From assembly GCA_030348875.1 (NCBI GenBank), contig JAUCEP010000002.1, positions 1,815,001 through 1,879,000 on the forward strand: a stretch of 64,000 nt of DNA. Reading direction: 5' to 3'. Below the pieces are notes generated by a model. It was not told where the DNA came from, searched no databases, and saw only the letters and a program-made list of their open reading frames with translations. Positions 9,608 through 18,235 of this stretch are shown here, piece by piece; the first letter of the stretch is position 1, and each line of letters starts with the position of its first letter. The position numbers and the translations under genes are program-made. Source of the stretch: Ureibacillus composti. GTDB lineage: Bacteria > Bacillota > Bacilli > Bacillales_A > Planococcaceae.

Positions 9608-9622
9608 GAGAACAAGGTTCTC
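9608..9622. promoter_or_regulatory. Palindrome upstream of the hydroxylase gene
   Basis: GAGAAC-AAG-GTTCTC is a perfect inverted repeat between the divergent IclR and flavoprotein genes, 34 bases before the hydroxylase start, downstream of a possible TTGACG -35 element at about 9571. It is a candidate operator for one of the IclR regulators and differs from the palindrome at 8448. Confidence 0.5.
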
Positions 9623-9655
9623 TAATTGTGGAATAGAAAATGGAGGTATGTAAAA

Positions 9656-10858
9656 ATGGCTAATGTAAGCGATATCATTGTTGTAGGTGGAGGAATAGGG
9701 GGCTTAGCAGCTGCTCTATCAATTCAAAAAAATACTGGTAAATCTATTTCTATATTTGAGCAAGCGCCCGAATTTGGCGAGGTTGGTGCTGGGATCCAAT
9801 TAGCTCCAAATGCATTAGAGGTATTAGATTATTTAGGTGTAAAAGAAGAAATTTTAAAAGTGGCAGTATTACCAAAACGATTAGTACTTAAAGATGTATA
9901 TACAGCAAAAGAGTTAGCAACTTTAGATTTAGGAGAAGAATTCCAAAAAGAATTTGGACAGCCGTACGTTGTATTACACCGTTCAGATTTACATAGAGTT
10001 CTATTCGAAGCATGTCAAAAACATGAAAATATTAAATTCTTTAATAATCAAATAATCCAAAACGCAGAACAAAACGAAGGAATTGTGACTGTCACAAACC
10101 AAAATGGTGAAACATATACAGCTGAAGCAGTAATCGGAGCGGACGGATTAAAATCAAATATTCGTAAACGCTTTGCAAATGACGAGCCAATTAACTCTAC
10201 TTACGTAGCTTACCGTGGAGCAATTCCAATTGAAGAAGTAGCAGAAAGTGCAGAATTAGATTTAGATGACGTAATTATGTGGATAGGTCCAAATCTTCAT
10301 ATGGTACAATACCCAGTACGTCGTGGTGAATTATACAATCAAGTAGTGGTATTCAAATCGTATGACGCTACAAAAGAAGATTGGGGTAACCCAGACGAAA
10401 TGGCAAAACGTTTCGAAGGTGCTCATCCAAAAGTAGAAAAAGCAATCAAATATATTAATAAACAATTCCGTTGGCCAATGTTTGACCGTCTTCCAATTGA
10501 TAACTGGACAGAAGGTAATATTACGTTACTTGGTGACGCTGCTCATCCAATGCTACAATACCTTGCACAAGGTGGCGTACAGGCATTAGAGGATTCTTAC
10601 ATCTTAGGTGAACAATTAAAAGCAAATGATTCTTATGAAGATGCATTCCAAAAATATCAAGAAATTCGTATCCCACGTTCGGCAATGGTACAAACAAGTG
10701 CACGTAAATGGGGTGAAATCATTCACGCAGAAGATGAACTTTTAATTATGATGCGTGATGCTACATTTGCAAGACATGAATCACAAGATTTCAATGCAGT
10801 TGACTTCCTATACGGTATTTTCAATAAATATAAAACAGAAAAATTAATAAAAGCTTAA
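9656..10858 (+). CDS. FAD-dependent aromatic monooxygenase, probable 3-hydroxybenzoate 6-hydroxylase
   Basis: Probably hydroxylates 3-hydroxybenzoate to gentisate with NAD(P)H and O2. The 400-residue single-component flavoprotein (group A) has the N-terminal dinucleotide fold VVGGGIGGLAAAL (residues 9-21), a DG motif (AVIGADGLKSNIRKRF) and a GD motif (LLGDAAHPMLQYLAQGG). ATG 9656 is chosen because GGAGGT lies upstream; the open frame back to 9626 includes that site. The neighbours supply every later step of the gentisate route, which favours this substrate over salicylate or kynurenine. It ends at a terminator shared with the second IclR gene. Confidence 0.85.
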   Translation: MANVSDIIVVGGGIGGLAAALSIQKNTGKSISIFEQAPEFGEVGAGIQLAPNALEVLDYLGVKEEILKVAVLPKRLVLKDVYTAKELATLDLGEEFQKEFGQPYVVLHRSDLHRVLFEACQKHENIKFFNNQIIQNAEQNEGIVTVTNQNGETYTAEAVIGADGLKSNIRKRFANDEPINSTYVAYRGAIPIEEVAESAELDLDDVIMWIGPNLHMVQYPVRRGELYNQVVVFKSYDATKEDWGNPDEMAKRFEGAHPKVEKAIKYINKQFRWPMFDRLPIDNWTEGNITLLGDAAHPMLQYLAQGGVQALEDSYILGEQLKANDSYEDAFQKYQEIRIPRSAMVQTSARKWGEIIHAEDELLIMMRDATFARHESQDFNAVDFLYGIFNKYKTEKLIKA

Positions 10859-10878
10859 GCGTATGATTTCTTAAAATA

Positions 10879-10910
10879 AAAATGCGTTAGAGAAAACTCT
10901 AACGCATTTT
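10879..10910. terminator. Bidirectional terminator between hydroxylase and second IclR gene
   Basis: AAAATGCGTTAGAG and CTCTAACGCATTTT form a perfect 14-bp stem with an AAAA loop; A- and T-rich ends allow termination for both convergent genes. Confidence 0.88.
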
Positions 10911-10912
10911 AA

Positions 10913-11665
10913 TCAGCCTTTGTAACCGTAAGACCGTGACATTTCTTTTACCATTTGAATGACTTGTTGCACTACTTCGGAGGAGTCATCTTTTGGTATA
11001 TCTTCAGTAAAACCAATAATGGCAACAGCAGCAATCAGCTCATTTTTATAATTTAAAATCGGTAAACTCCAAGAAGATACATGATTCACAAGAGGCTCTT
11101 TTGCAAATGCCACATGAGATTTAGTTATTTTTTTTAATTCCTCTTTAAAAGAATCAGTAGGAAAAGCTGGTTGTTTCGCTTGTTCTTGTTCAATCCAATT
11201 TTGTACTTCATCAGTGTTAGCGTATGCAGCAAATATTTTTCCTGCTGCAGACAAAAGAGGGAGCTTTGTTCCGATTTGTGCTCCAATATTAAGTCCAAAA
11301 TTGGTGTTCCAGATGTTTGTAATGACAGGTGTATCATTTAGCCACACCGATAAAGAAGTGGACATATTTGTTAAATTACTAATTTCTTTAAAATAAGGAG
11401 TTAATCTGCCAATTAAATCATTATTCTTCATTGCAGCACTACCATATTCAAGGAATTTATAACCTAAAGAATAGTGTCCTTGTTTTTGATCGCGGTAAAG
11501 AAGATCCATTTGTGTTAATGTATTTAAATATTTATAGAGATTACTCTTAGAAATTCCTGTTAGTTCTTGAACTTCGGTAAATTTTAGTGGTGATTCACTT
11601 TGCGCAATGACATCAATAATTTTAATACCTTGTGCGAGTGAGCCAATGGTAGTTGTTTTATTCAT
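10913..11665 (-). CDS. Second IclR-family regulator
   Basis: Paralogue of the regulator at 8719, 250 residues from the chosen start. The winged helix (IDVIAQSESPLKFTEVQELT then SKSNLYKYLNTL) is followed by an IclR effector domain ending SLPILNYKNELIAAVAIIGFTE. The start at 11665 is preferred because AAAGGA lies 8 bases upstream; the longer frame to 11686 adds seven residues and loses that spacing. It is divergent from the DinB-fold gene at 11832 and convergent with the hydroxylase. The pair may respond to different intermediates, or one may serve the transporter at 16067; the sequence does not decide. Confidence 0.87.
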   Translation of the reverse strand: MNKTTTIGSLAQGIKIIDVIAQSESPLKFTEVQELTGISKSNLYKYLNTLTQMDLLYRDQKQGHYSLGYKFLEYGSAAMKNNDLIGRLTPYFKEISNLTNMSTSLSVWLNDTPVITNIWNTNFGLNIGAQIGTKLPLLSAAGKIFAAYANTDEVQNWIEQEQAKQPAFPTDSFKEELKKITKSHVAFAKEPLVNHVSSWSLPILNYKNELIAAVAIIGFTEDIPKDDSSEVVQQVIQMVKEMSRSYGYKG

Positions 11666-11831
11666 ATAATTATTCCTTTCGTTCAATTCTCCATTAAATG
11701 TATAATGCCATAGAAAGTAAGAATTGTCTTGGCTTTAAACGAATTCTCAAATATTTTTAAATATTTTCATTGTATTATAGGATTATATCAATTAATCATT
11801 AAAGTGAATTTAATTATGAGGAGGTTTTTTT

Positions 11832-12329
11832 ATGACAACAGCAGTAATTAATGAAAAGGTGGGAACTTTTGTAAAAAGTATTGAGGGTATTGTGGACGTG
11901 CTAAACAATACAGAGGAATCAATACTTTATGTAAAACCTTCTGAAGCAGAATGGTCTGCGATGCAAATTGTATCCCATGTATTAGAAGCAGTTGATTTCT
12001 GGGTAACGGATTTAGAAGCGCTACTAATTGTACCAGGTGCAAAATGGGGACGTAATCATGAACACGTGCGTCGTCTAGCTGCGGTTGAAGAGAGCGTGGT
12101 TGCACAATTGAAAAAAGAGGATGCTGTTGTAGCACTTCAAAACCTAGTGCCAAAAGTTGAGGCAGCACTTGGAAAAGTAAACGAAGAAAGTTTAGAAAGA
12201 ACTGCTCCAAGCTATAATCCAAACTTTGATGGCAAACCACTTTCATTCTTAATTGATCATTTAATTATAAAACACGTACAAGGACATCATGACCAAATTG
12301 TACGTCACTTAGCAAAAGTACAACAATAA
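11832..12329 (+). CDS. DinB-fold protein, candidate thiol-dependent maleylpyruvate isomerase
   Basis: Four-helix-bundle protein of the DinB/YfiT superfamily, 165 residues. Metal-site histidines are visible at H49 (SHVLEAVDFW) and in the H148-x3-H152 pair (KHVQGHHDQIV), as expected for this fold. DinB-related proteins include mycothiol-dependent maleylpyruvate isomerase of actinobacteria and bacillithiol S-transferases of bacilli. The gentisate locus here has a dioxygenase and an FAH hydrolase but no glutathione-type isomerase, and the genome encodes a bacillithiol reductase (22709), so this is the natural candidate to convert maleylpyruvate to fumarylpyruvate with bacillithiol. The fold is clear; the reaction is inferred. 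Start ATG follows GAGGAGG. Confidence 0.72.
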   Translation: MTTAVINEKVGTFVKSIEGIVDVLNNTEESILYVKPSEAEWSAMQIVSHVLEAVDFWVTDLEALLIVPGAKWGRNHEHVRRLAAVEESVVAQLKKEDAVVALQNLVPKVEAALGKVNEESLERTAPSYNPNFDGKPLSFLIDHLIIKHVQGHHDQIVRHLAKVQQ

Positions 12330-12342
12330 TAGAGAAATAAAG

Positions 12343-12390
12343 AAACCCACCTAACAAACCTTAGACTTTGGATTAGTTAGGTGGGTTTTA
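12343..12390 (+). terminator. Terminator after the DinB-fold gene
   Basis: AAACCCACCTAAC (12343-12355) pairs perfectly with GTTAGGTGGGTTT (12376-12388) around a 20-base loop, followed by T-rich sequence. Confidence 0.85.
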
Positions 12391-12566
12391 TATTTGAAAA
12401 AAGTGAATCGCTAGATAACATTCGTAGTGTAAGTAATAATTCATCTTTATGTAGCTAATTAATGTGTGAAACTACTTAGTTTTGAACATAATCATGAGGA
12501 GTATATCAGTTCATATACTAGTAGTGGACAAGATAAGGTGGGACGTTAGAATAGGAGGGAAATCAG

Positions 12567-13325
12567 GTGAGGAAAAAGGTCATTTCACTTTCTTTACTAA
12601 CCGTAATCCTTAGTGTGATGATTTGGACATTTTATATAAATTGGCCGAAAAATAATAATCAACAAACAGAAACTATTTTAACTTCAACAGAATTCTTGAA
12701 AATGAATAAAACAGGGGAAGATACTACTGATTATGTAGAAGAAAAGGAACAACCTATTCAAAATGAAAATGAAAAGACAAATTCATCACATAATCATGAA
12801 CTTGGGGATGAAAAAGCTGAAGGCGGGGAAAGCGAACATAAAGAAATAATTGTTTATGATGAACATGCTGGACATGATCATGAAATGAATGAATCCGAAG
12901 TATCAAACGTAAATAGCACGGCAAAAGATTTCCAATTAAAAACATTGGACGGCAAAACTGTTCGGCTGTCAGATTTAAAAGGGAAAAAGGTTTTACTAAA
13001 CTTTTGGGCGACTTGGTGTCCACCGTGTAGAGAAGAAATGCCTGAGCTTCAAAAGTATTATGAGGAATTAGCTGAAAAAAATAATGTAGTGTTTTTAGGG
13101 GTCAATATTACAGACCAAGAGTTCGGTACCAAGTCGGTTCGTGAATTTGTTGATTATTATGGCCTCACATTTCCAATACTACTTGATGAAACTGGGGATG
13201 TATCAATCGATTATGAGATCTTATCCATTCCGACAACCTTTATCATTAATGAACAAGGAATGATTGTTAAGCAAATTAATGGCCCTGTTAATTTGGAAAT
13301 GCTACATCAATTGCTTGGAGAATAG
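12567..13325 (+). CDS. Membrane-anchored TlpA/ResA-like thioredoxin with histidine-rich linker
   Basis: Extracytoplasmic thiol-disulphide protein, 252 residues from a GTG start after AGGAGGG. An N-terminal hydrophobic segment (about 5-25) serves as signal anchor. Residues 40-115 are acidic, low in complexity and rich in histidine (H75, H77, H91, H100, H103, H105), then a redoxin domain begins at about 120 with the active site WATWCPPC (C151, C154) and the later cis-proline region [12 protein letters not shown]. Relatives reduce apocytochrome c or other envelope thiols. The His/Glu linker is unusual for ResA and suggests metal binding. It is followed by a cupin gene 25 bases on; neither has an obvious role in aromatic breakdown. 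Confidence 0.82.
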   Translation: MRKKVISLSLLTVILSVMIWTFYINWPKNNNQQTETILTSTEFLKMNKTGEDTTDYVEEKEQPIQNENEKTNSSHNHELGDEKAEGGESEHKEIIVYDEHAGHDHEMNESEVSNVNSTAKDFQLKTLDGKTVRLSDLKGKKVLLNFWATWCPPCREEMPELQKYYEELAEKNNVVFLGVNITDQEFGTKSVREFVDYYGLTFPILLDETGDVSIDYEILSIPTTFIINEQGMIVKQINGPVNLEMLHQLLGE

Positions 13326-13350
13326 AAGACTTATTCATGGAGGAATTATT

Positions 13351-13656
13351 GTGCAAGTTTTTTCAACGCCATATGTACTAGGAACAAAAAGTAAACAAGC
13401 TGGACGAATTTTCGGCGAACAACAATTTGATGTTATGAATATTCAATTGCAAACCGGTGAAGAAATTCCTTCACACAAAGCAGATGAGGACGTCTTAATT
13501 ATTGTGAAAAGTGGGAAAGTCGCTTTTACTGTGGAAGGTCAGGAAACAGAGCTAACGAGTGAGACGTTGCTACATATGAGTCCGTCAGAAATTCACAGTC
13601 TTCGGGCAGTGGAAGATACGGATGTTATCGTGGTGAAAATTAAACAACCAATATAA
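13351..13656 (+). CDS. Small cupin-domain protein
   Basis: Single-domain cupin of 101 residues and unknown substrate. The beta-barrel pattern is clear: GEEIPSHKADEDVLIIVKSG for the first motif and LLHMSPSEIHSLRAVED for the second, with possible metal ligands at the histidines. The GTG at 13351 is chosen because TGGAGGAATTATT gives a good ribosome-binding site, although the frame is open back to 13264 inside the thioredoxin gene. The short gap suggests translation after the TlpA-like gene. It could bind a metal or small ligand; no function is claimed. Confidence 0.7.
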   Translation: MQVFSTPYVLGTKSKQAGRIFGEQQFDVMNIQLQTGEEIPSHKADEDVLIIVKSGKVAFTVEGQETELTSETLLHMSPSEIHSLRAVEDTDVIVVKIKQPI

Positions 13657-13682
13657 AAAAGAGAGCCGAGGCTCTCTTTTTT
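13655..13682. terminator. Shared terminator between cupin and fabI
   Basis: AAAGAGAGCC-GAG-GCTCTCTTT lies between two convergent genes with A and T runs on both sides, so it can stop transcription from either direction. Confidence 0.88.
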
Positions 13683-14458
13683 TATCCCATGATATGGTAA
13701 CCAGAGTCTACGAAAATTGTTTCTCCTGTTACGCCACTAGATAATTTACTAAGCATAACTAGTGTCATATCTGCTACTTCTTCTTGAGTTACATTACGTT
13801 TAAGTGGTGAAGATTCTTCGATTTTGTGTAACATTGTGTTAAAGCTTGGAACACCTTTTGCAGCAAGTGTACGAATCGCACCAGCAGAAATTGCGTTTAC
13901 ACGGATGCCTTCTGCTCCTAAATCAGCAGCTAAGTAGCGCACTGAAGCTTCAAGTGCAGCTTTTGCAACACCCATTACATTGTAACCCTCTAAAACGCGG
14001 TCCCCACCTAAGTAACTCATTGTAACGATTGAACCACCTTCAGTCATGAACGGACGTGCAGCGTTAGCAACTGCTACTAGTGAATAGGCACTTGTATCTT
14101 GAGCGAAGGCATATCCATCGCGACTTGTTTCAACAAAGCGATTTTTTAAGTCTTCCGCATGGGCAAAGGCAACAGAATGGACAATACCGTGAATAACACC
14201 AAACTGTTCTCCGATTTGTTGGAAAGCACTTGTAATGCTTTCATCACTATTTACGTCACATTGAATAACAGCTGTATTGTACTCTGTGTAATCAGCTAAT
14301 ACTTTATCAAGCTTACTTTTTGAGCGGTCTTTTCGATAAGTAAAAATCACGTTTGCTCCTGCTTCAAGAAGTCTTTTTGCGATTCCCCACGCGATACTAC
14401 GTTCATTTGCAACGCCCATCACAACGATATTTTTATCTTTAATTTGTAATAAATCCAT
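13682..14458 (-). CDS. fabI: Enoyl-[acyl-carrier-protein] reductase (NADH)
   Basis: Last step of each fatty-acid elongation cycle: reduces trans-2-enoyl-ACP. The 258-residue divergent SDR has the FabI nucleotide motif VMGVANERSIAWGIA near the N terminus, SVAFA, the Tyr/Lys active-site segment TMSYLGGDRVLEGYNVMGVAKAAL split around the catalytic Tyr and Lys, and the C-terminal GVTGETIFVDSGYHIMG. It is a monocistronic minus-strand gene ending at a shared terminator. A FapR box lies 37 bases upstream of its start, so it belongs to the malonyl-CoA-controlled lipid regulon. Confidence 0.95.
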   Translation of the reverse strand: MDLLQIKDKNIVVMGVANERSIAWGIAKRLLEAGANVIFTYRKDRSKSKLDKVLADYTEYNTAVIQCDVNSDESITSAFQQIGEQFGVIHGIVHSVAFAHAEDLKNRFVETSRDGYAFAQDTSAYSLVAVANAARPFMTEGGSIVTMSYLGGDRVLEGYNVMGVAKAALEASVRYLAADLGAEGIRVNAISAGAIRTLAAKGVPSFNTMLHKIEESSPLKRNVTQEEVADMTLVMLSKLSSGVTGETIFVDSGYHIMG

Positions 14459-14494
14459 ATAGTATTCCCCTTTACATGAAAATTATATCAGTTA

Positions 14495-14511
14495 TTAGTA
14501 CCAACTACTAA
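14495..14511. promoter_or_regulatory. FapR operator upstream of fabI
   Basis: TTAGTACCAACTACTAA is a 17-bp inverted repeat (arms TTAGTA and TACTAA) that matches the known FapR operator pattern. FapR represses fatty-acid synthesis genes until malonyl-CoA releases it; the location before fabI fits. Confidence 0.85.
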
Positions 14512-14561
14512 GATTGAGTTTAACAGTTCATAACAAAAAAATCAACAGATTCCAGGATACC

Positions 14562-14591
14562 TTGACAAAGTATATTGTATTACAATATACT
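14562..14591 (+). promoter_or_regulatory. padR promoter with overlapping palindromic operator
   Basis: TTGACA (14562-14567), an 18-bp spacer and TATACT (14586-14591) form a strong promoter. A perfect 23-bp palindrome at 14569-14591, arms AGTATATTGTA and TACAATATACT around one T, fills the spacer and -10 element. PadR proteins commonly bind such ATGT/ACAT-like AT-rich dyads and repress themselves, so autoregulation is inferred. Confidence 0.75.
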
Positions 14592-14668
14592 GATGATAGC
14601 TAATTTGTTTTACAAGGTACCACTCCTATGATCAACTAACTTGTATTGCATGATAGAGAGGTGAATAT

Positions 14669-14992
14669 GTGTCTTTACGTAGTCAATTACTAAAAGGAAT
14701 ATTAGATGGTTGTGTATTAGCCATTATTGAAAAGCAAGAAGTATATGGGTATGAACTATCAAAAAAATTACAGCAAGAGGGTCTTAGAGATGTTAGTGAA
14801 GGAACCATTTACCCGGTGTTATTGAGATTACAGAAAAATAAATGGATTGTTGGAAAGATGCGTCCTTCTGAATCGGGTCCCAACCGAAAATATTATTCGC
14901 TCACCGATGAAGGGGTAAAAGCACTTAATGAAATTAGAAATGAATGGGAATTGCTTTCGAAACCCATCTCACATATATTAAGGAGGGAATGA
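14669..14992 (+). CDS. PadR-family regulator
   Basis: Small winged-helix regulator of 107 residues (PadR subfamily 2 length, no long C-terminal helical domain). Visible family sequence: LKGILDGCVLAIIEKQEVYGYELSKKL split by the helix turn, then SEGTIYPVLLRLQKNKWI and GPNRKYYSLTDEG. The GTG start follows GAGAGGTG. The gene is separated by one base from a membrane-protein gene, the classic pairing in which PadR controls a neighbour with a DUF1700/DUF1129-type domain. Its promoter carries a 23-bp palindrome, so it probably represses the operon. The signal is unknown. Confidence 0.88.
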   Translation: MSLRSQLLKGILDGCVLAIIEKQEVYGYELSKKLQQEGLRDVSEGTIYPVLLRLQKNKWIVGKMRPSESGPNRKYYSLTDEGVKALNEIRNEWELLSKPISHILRRE

Positions 14993-14993
14993 T

Positions 14994-15665
14994 ATGTCGC
15001 TAACTGTAAAAGATATCGTTCGACAAAATAATGAAAAGCGTAAATTGCTTACTCTAGAGAACGAAATCTATTATGAAAACATGCTGGTTTATATTCGAAC
15101 AAATGCATTTCGAGATGAAAAAGCAACAGAAGAAGTGTTGTTGGAAATGTTGGATCATTTACTAGATGCACAAGCAGAAGGGAAAACTGCCGAAGAGGTC
15201 TTTGGTAAATCCCCGAAAGAATTGGCTGAAGAAATTATTACTTCTTTACCAAAGGAATCGTTTAAAAGTTTAGCTGAATTTACGATTGAAACGGTGTTAA
15301 ATTTATTTGGATGGTTTTTGGTGGTTTGGGGAATCTGGCCGTTAATTAATAAAAAAGAACAAACAATCCATTTAGGCTCACTTTCGCTATCTGCACTTTT
15401 GCTAGTAGCAAGTTTAGTAGTTCTTTTATATTTAATATTTGCAGTAATTCGAAATCACGCCTTTAGTGATCAAAGAAAGAAAAAAATCATGACATGGGGT
15501 CTTGGGTTTTTCGTTTGGATTTTATTTGTCGCAGGGTTTGCATTAAATTTTTTAATAGATCCAATTGGTCCTTCGGTTGAAATTTCCTTTTATACTGCCT
15601 TTGGGCTTGGATGTTTCTTTATACTTGCTACTTATGTATTGAAAAAATCAAGGGAATCTAGGTAA
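14994..15665 (+). CDS. Membrane protein paired with PadR (DUF1129/HAAS-like)
   Basis: Protein of 223 residues with a soluble N-terminal helical part (about 1-95: LTLENEIYYENMLVYIRTNAF, LLEMLDHLLDAQAEGK, FGKSPKELAEEI) followed by four hydrophobic segments (about 98-118, 127-152, 163-185, 195-213). The N-terminal pattern resembles the helical domains found next to PadR regulators in Firmicutes. No enzymatic motif is seen; it may be the regulated target, for example in membrane-stress sensing, but its job is unknown. Confidence 0.72.
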   Translation: MSLTVKDIVRQNNEKRKLLTLENEIYYENMLVYIRTNAFRDEKATEEVLLEMLDHLLDAQAEGKTAEEVFGKSPKELAEEIITSLPKESFKSLAEFTIETVLNLFGWFLVVWGIWPLINKKEQTIHLGSLSLSALLLVASLVVLLYLIFAVIRNHAFSDQRKKKIMTWGLGFFVWILFVAGFALNFLIDPIGPSVEISFYTAFGLGCFFILATYVLKKSRESR

Positions 15666-15705
15666 ACACTTAAAAGACGCTTAAAATTAAAATAATAATA
15701 AAATA

Positions 15706-15744
15706 GGGTAATTAGTCCAATGCGTGGGCTAATTATCCTTTTTT
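15706..15744 (+). terminator. Terminator after the padR operon
   Basis: GGGTAATTAG (15706-15715) pairs with CTAATTATCC (15729-15738, one G-T pair) and is followed by six T residues. Confidence 0.78.
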
Positions 15745-16066
15745 AATAAATAAATTAAAAATTATAAAAATTTTAATTGCAATAATATAAATACCAAAAT
15801 ATAATTCTTGTAATTATATTTTTTTCACTATATAGGAATTTAGTTCACTATTTTTCTAAAATAAAGAAAAATGTAAGGGTTTTCACCTGTTAGATATTCA
15901 AAACTGGGCTAAAAGCAAGAATAATAGTCTTATAATTGGCAAAAATCTAACAAATCAGTGATTTTTCTTGAATTCATTTTTCACTAAATAGATAGCAAAT
16001 TTTCTATGTTCATCACCTTGAAAAAAATATAAAAGCTTTCACATTTTAAAAGGGGGTAGATATTTT
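15745..16066 (+). promoter_or_regulatory. AT-rich leader of the aromatic-acid transporter gene
   Basis: About 320 bases without an open frame. The half-site TTCACTA, found as a perfect palindrome before the gentisate operon, occurs here three times (about 15825, 15844 and 15979), in imperfect dyads. This may link the transporter to the IclR regulators of the gentisate locus, but in such AT-rich DNA the motif could be chance. Confidence 0.4.
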
Positions 16067-17458
16067 ATGGCAAAAATAAATGTTGCAGAAGTTATTAATA
16101 ACAGTAAATTTAATCGTTTTCATCTTAGTTTGTTACTATGGAGTTTTTTTATCATTGCATTTGATGGGTATGATTTAGTTGTTTATGGCACAGTAGTTCC
16201 AATTTTGATTGAACAGTGGAACCTTACGCCTGTTGAAGCAGGGGCAATGGGAAGCTACGGATTATTCGGGATGATGTTCGGTGCAATCTTTTTCGGAATA
16301 CTGGCAGATCGTATTGGAAGAAAAAAGGTTATTTTAGTTACAGTAGTATTATTTAGTCTTTTTACTGTATTATGTGGCTTTGCTGAAACTCCAACATTAT
16401 TTTCTATATTCCGTTTTCTTGCAGGTTTAGGTCTTGGGGGAATTATGCCAAACGTTATTGCTTTATTGACTGATTATGCTCCTAAAGCTATTAAAGGTAC
16501 GATTGTAGCGATTGTATTATGTGGTTATTCAGTGGGAGGGATCCTTGCTCCTACATTAGGAATCGCGTTAATTCCTACACTTGGTTGGGAATCGATTTTT
16601 TGGATTGCTGGACTTCCGTTATTAGTTCTTCCGCTAATGTATAAGCAATTACCGGAAACGGCAAGTTATCTTATTAAAAAAGGGGACAAGAAACAACTTT
16701 TCGCTACTCTTTCTAAAGTAAATCCTAGCTTGAAATTTAATTTAGATGATGAAGTCATCGTTTTACCCGAATCGGCATCAAAAGTACCTGTGGTGGGGCT
16801 ATTTAAAGAAAAACGTGCATTAAGTACACTTATGTTTTGGGTTGCCTTCTTCTCCTGTCTACTAATGGTGTACGGTTTGAATACATGGCTTCCTAAATTA
16901 ATGATTGAAGCTGGTTATGGTCTAAATTCAAGCTTGGCATTTCTTATTGCCCTTCAAGGCGGTGCCATTATTGGAAGTCTGATTATTGGCCCTCTAGCAG
17001 ATAAATATGGATTTAAAAAGATGCTCGTTCCGATGTATGCTTCTGGAGCTATTGCTTTGTCCTTACTTGGGTTTGGTGGGAGTGAAGTTGTCATCTTTAT
17101 TCTCGTAGCTATTGCAGGAGCTGCTACAATCGGTTCGCAAAATATTGTACAAGCCTATGTATCCCAATATTATCCTGCCTACATTCGATCGACAGCATTA
17201 GGTATGGCATCTGGTATCGGTAGAATTGGTGGTATGCTTGGACCAATTTTAGGTGGCTTCCTTTTAACAATAGCGCTACCTTTACAGATGAATTTCATCG
17301 CCTTTGCTATTTTTGGTTTGATTGCTGCTATCGCATTAGCAGTGGTACCTGTGAAGCATGCTCATAAAGAGTTAACAGAAAGTGATAATGAGTCTAAAGA
17401 AACTCATAATGTGTCTCCAGCAAATCATAAGGAGTTAGAAGTTCATAAATTATTATAG
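16067..17458 (+). CDS. MFS aromatic acid:H+ symporter
   Basis: Cytoplasmic membrane importer of 463 residues with 12 predicted membrane helices. It matches the AAHS branch of the major facilitator superfamily (PcaK, BenK and 3-hydroxybenzoate transporters): FDGYDLVVYGTVVP in TM1, where the Asp is essential in PcaK-type proteins, and the loop 2-3 motif GILADRIGRKKV, with the repeat GPLADKYGFKKM in the second half. Start ATG follows AAGGGGGTAG. It stands alone, about 3.7 kb from the gentisate genes; 3-hydroxybenzoate or gentisate are reasonable substrates by proximity, not proved. Confidence 0.86.
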   Translation: MAKINVAEVINNSKFNRFHLSLLLWSFFIIAFDGYDLVVYGTVVPILIEQWNLTPVEAGAMGSYGLFGMMFGAIFFGILADRIGRKKVILVTVVLFSLFTVLCGFAETPTLFSIFRFLAGLGLGGIMPNVIALLTDYAPKAIKGTIVAIVLCGYSVGGILAPTLGIALIPTLGWESIFWIAGLPLLVLPLMYKQLPETASYLIKKGDKKQLFATLSKVNPSLKFNLDDEVIVLPESASKVPVVGLFKEKRALSTLMFWVAFFSCLLMVYGLNTWLPKLMIEAGYGLNSSLAFLIALQGGAIIGSLIIGPLADKYGFKKMLVPMYASGAIALSLLGFGGSEVVIFILVAIAGAATIGSQNIVQAYVSQYYPAYIRSTALGMASGIGRIGGMLGPILGGFLLTIALPLQMNFIAFAIFGLIAAIALAVVPVKHAHKELTESDNESKETHNVSPANHKELEVHKLL

Positions 17459-17700
17459 AACGTGCGTATTTGTCGATTTATCTAAGCGATCTTGATATTC
17501 TCATGTTCAATTATTTATAATATGGAAAGTTCTTTTGTATTTTCTCGATAAAAACATTGTATTCACTTAATAGTGCAATGAAATGGCATGTTGAATGAGA
17601 CAGGATAATTCTGCATTGCTAATTAGATTAAATGAAACAAAATTATCGATCTCTATTATAAATAATCAAACTCTTTCAAAAACTTATTTAAAGAAGAATC
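17459..17700. other. Gene-free gap before fer
   Basis: AT-rich intergenic DNA after the transporter. An open frame at 17595-17792 is not accepted as a gene because it runs through the terminator at 17701 and has neither ribosome-binding site nor recognisable sequence. Confidence 0.6.
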
Positions 17701-17747
17701 AAATAAAGGACCACACATTGAACATTGAAATGTGTGGTCCTTTATTT
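17701..17747. terminator. Strong bidirectional terminator
   Basis: A perfect 18-bp stem, AAATAAAGGACCACACAT (17701-17718) with ATGTGTGGTCCTTTATTT (17730-17747), sits between the transporter and the convergent fer gene and can serve both. Confidence 0.88.
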
Positions 17748-17797
17748 ATTAGCTGGTGTACCTATCTAACTCAATACGAGTCGATAGGCTAATTTTT

Positions 17798-18094
<297 letters not shown>

Positions 18095-18235
18095 CTACTA
18101 AAGGTCAAGTTACTGATCTTTCTTCCGCGGATATATTATTGCTCTTTAAAAATCCGCTAATTAAGCTTCTTTACTATTCTAAATCGGTTTTCAAGACTTT
18201 TCAACATAAATACTACGAAAATGGAGGATAAGGAA

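Noticed and set aside
17595-17792. Open frame of 65 codons between the transporter and fer
   Set aside because: It lacks a ribosome-binding site and passes through a perfect 18-bp terminator stem; no family resemblance.
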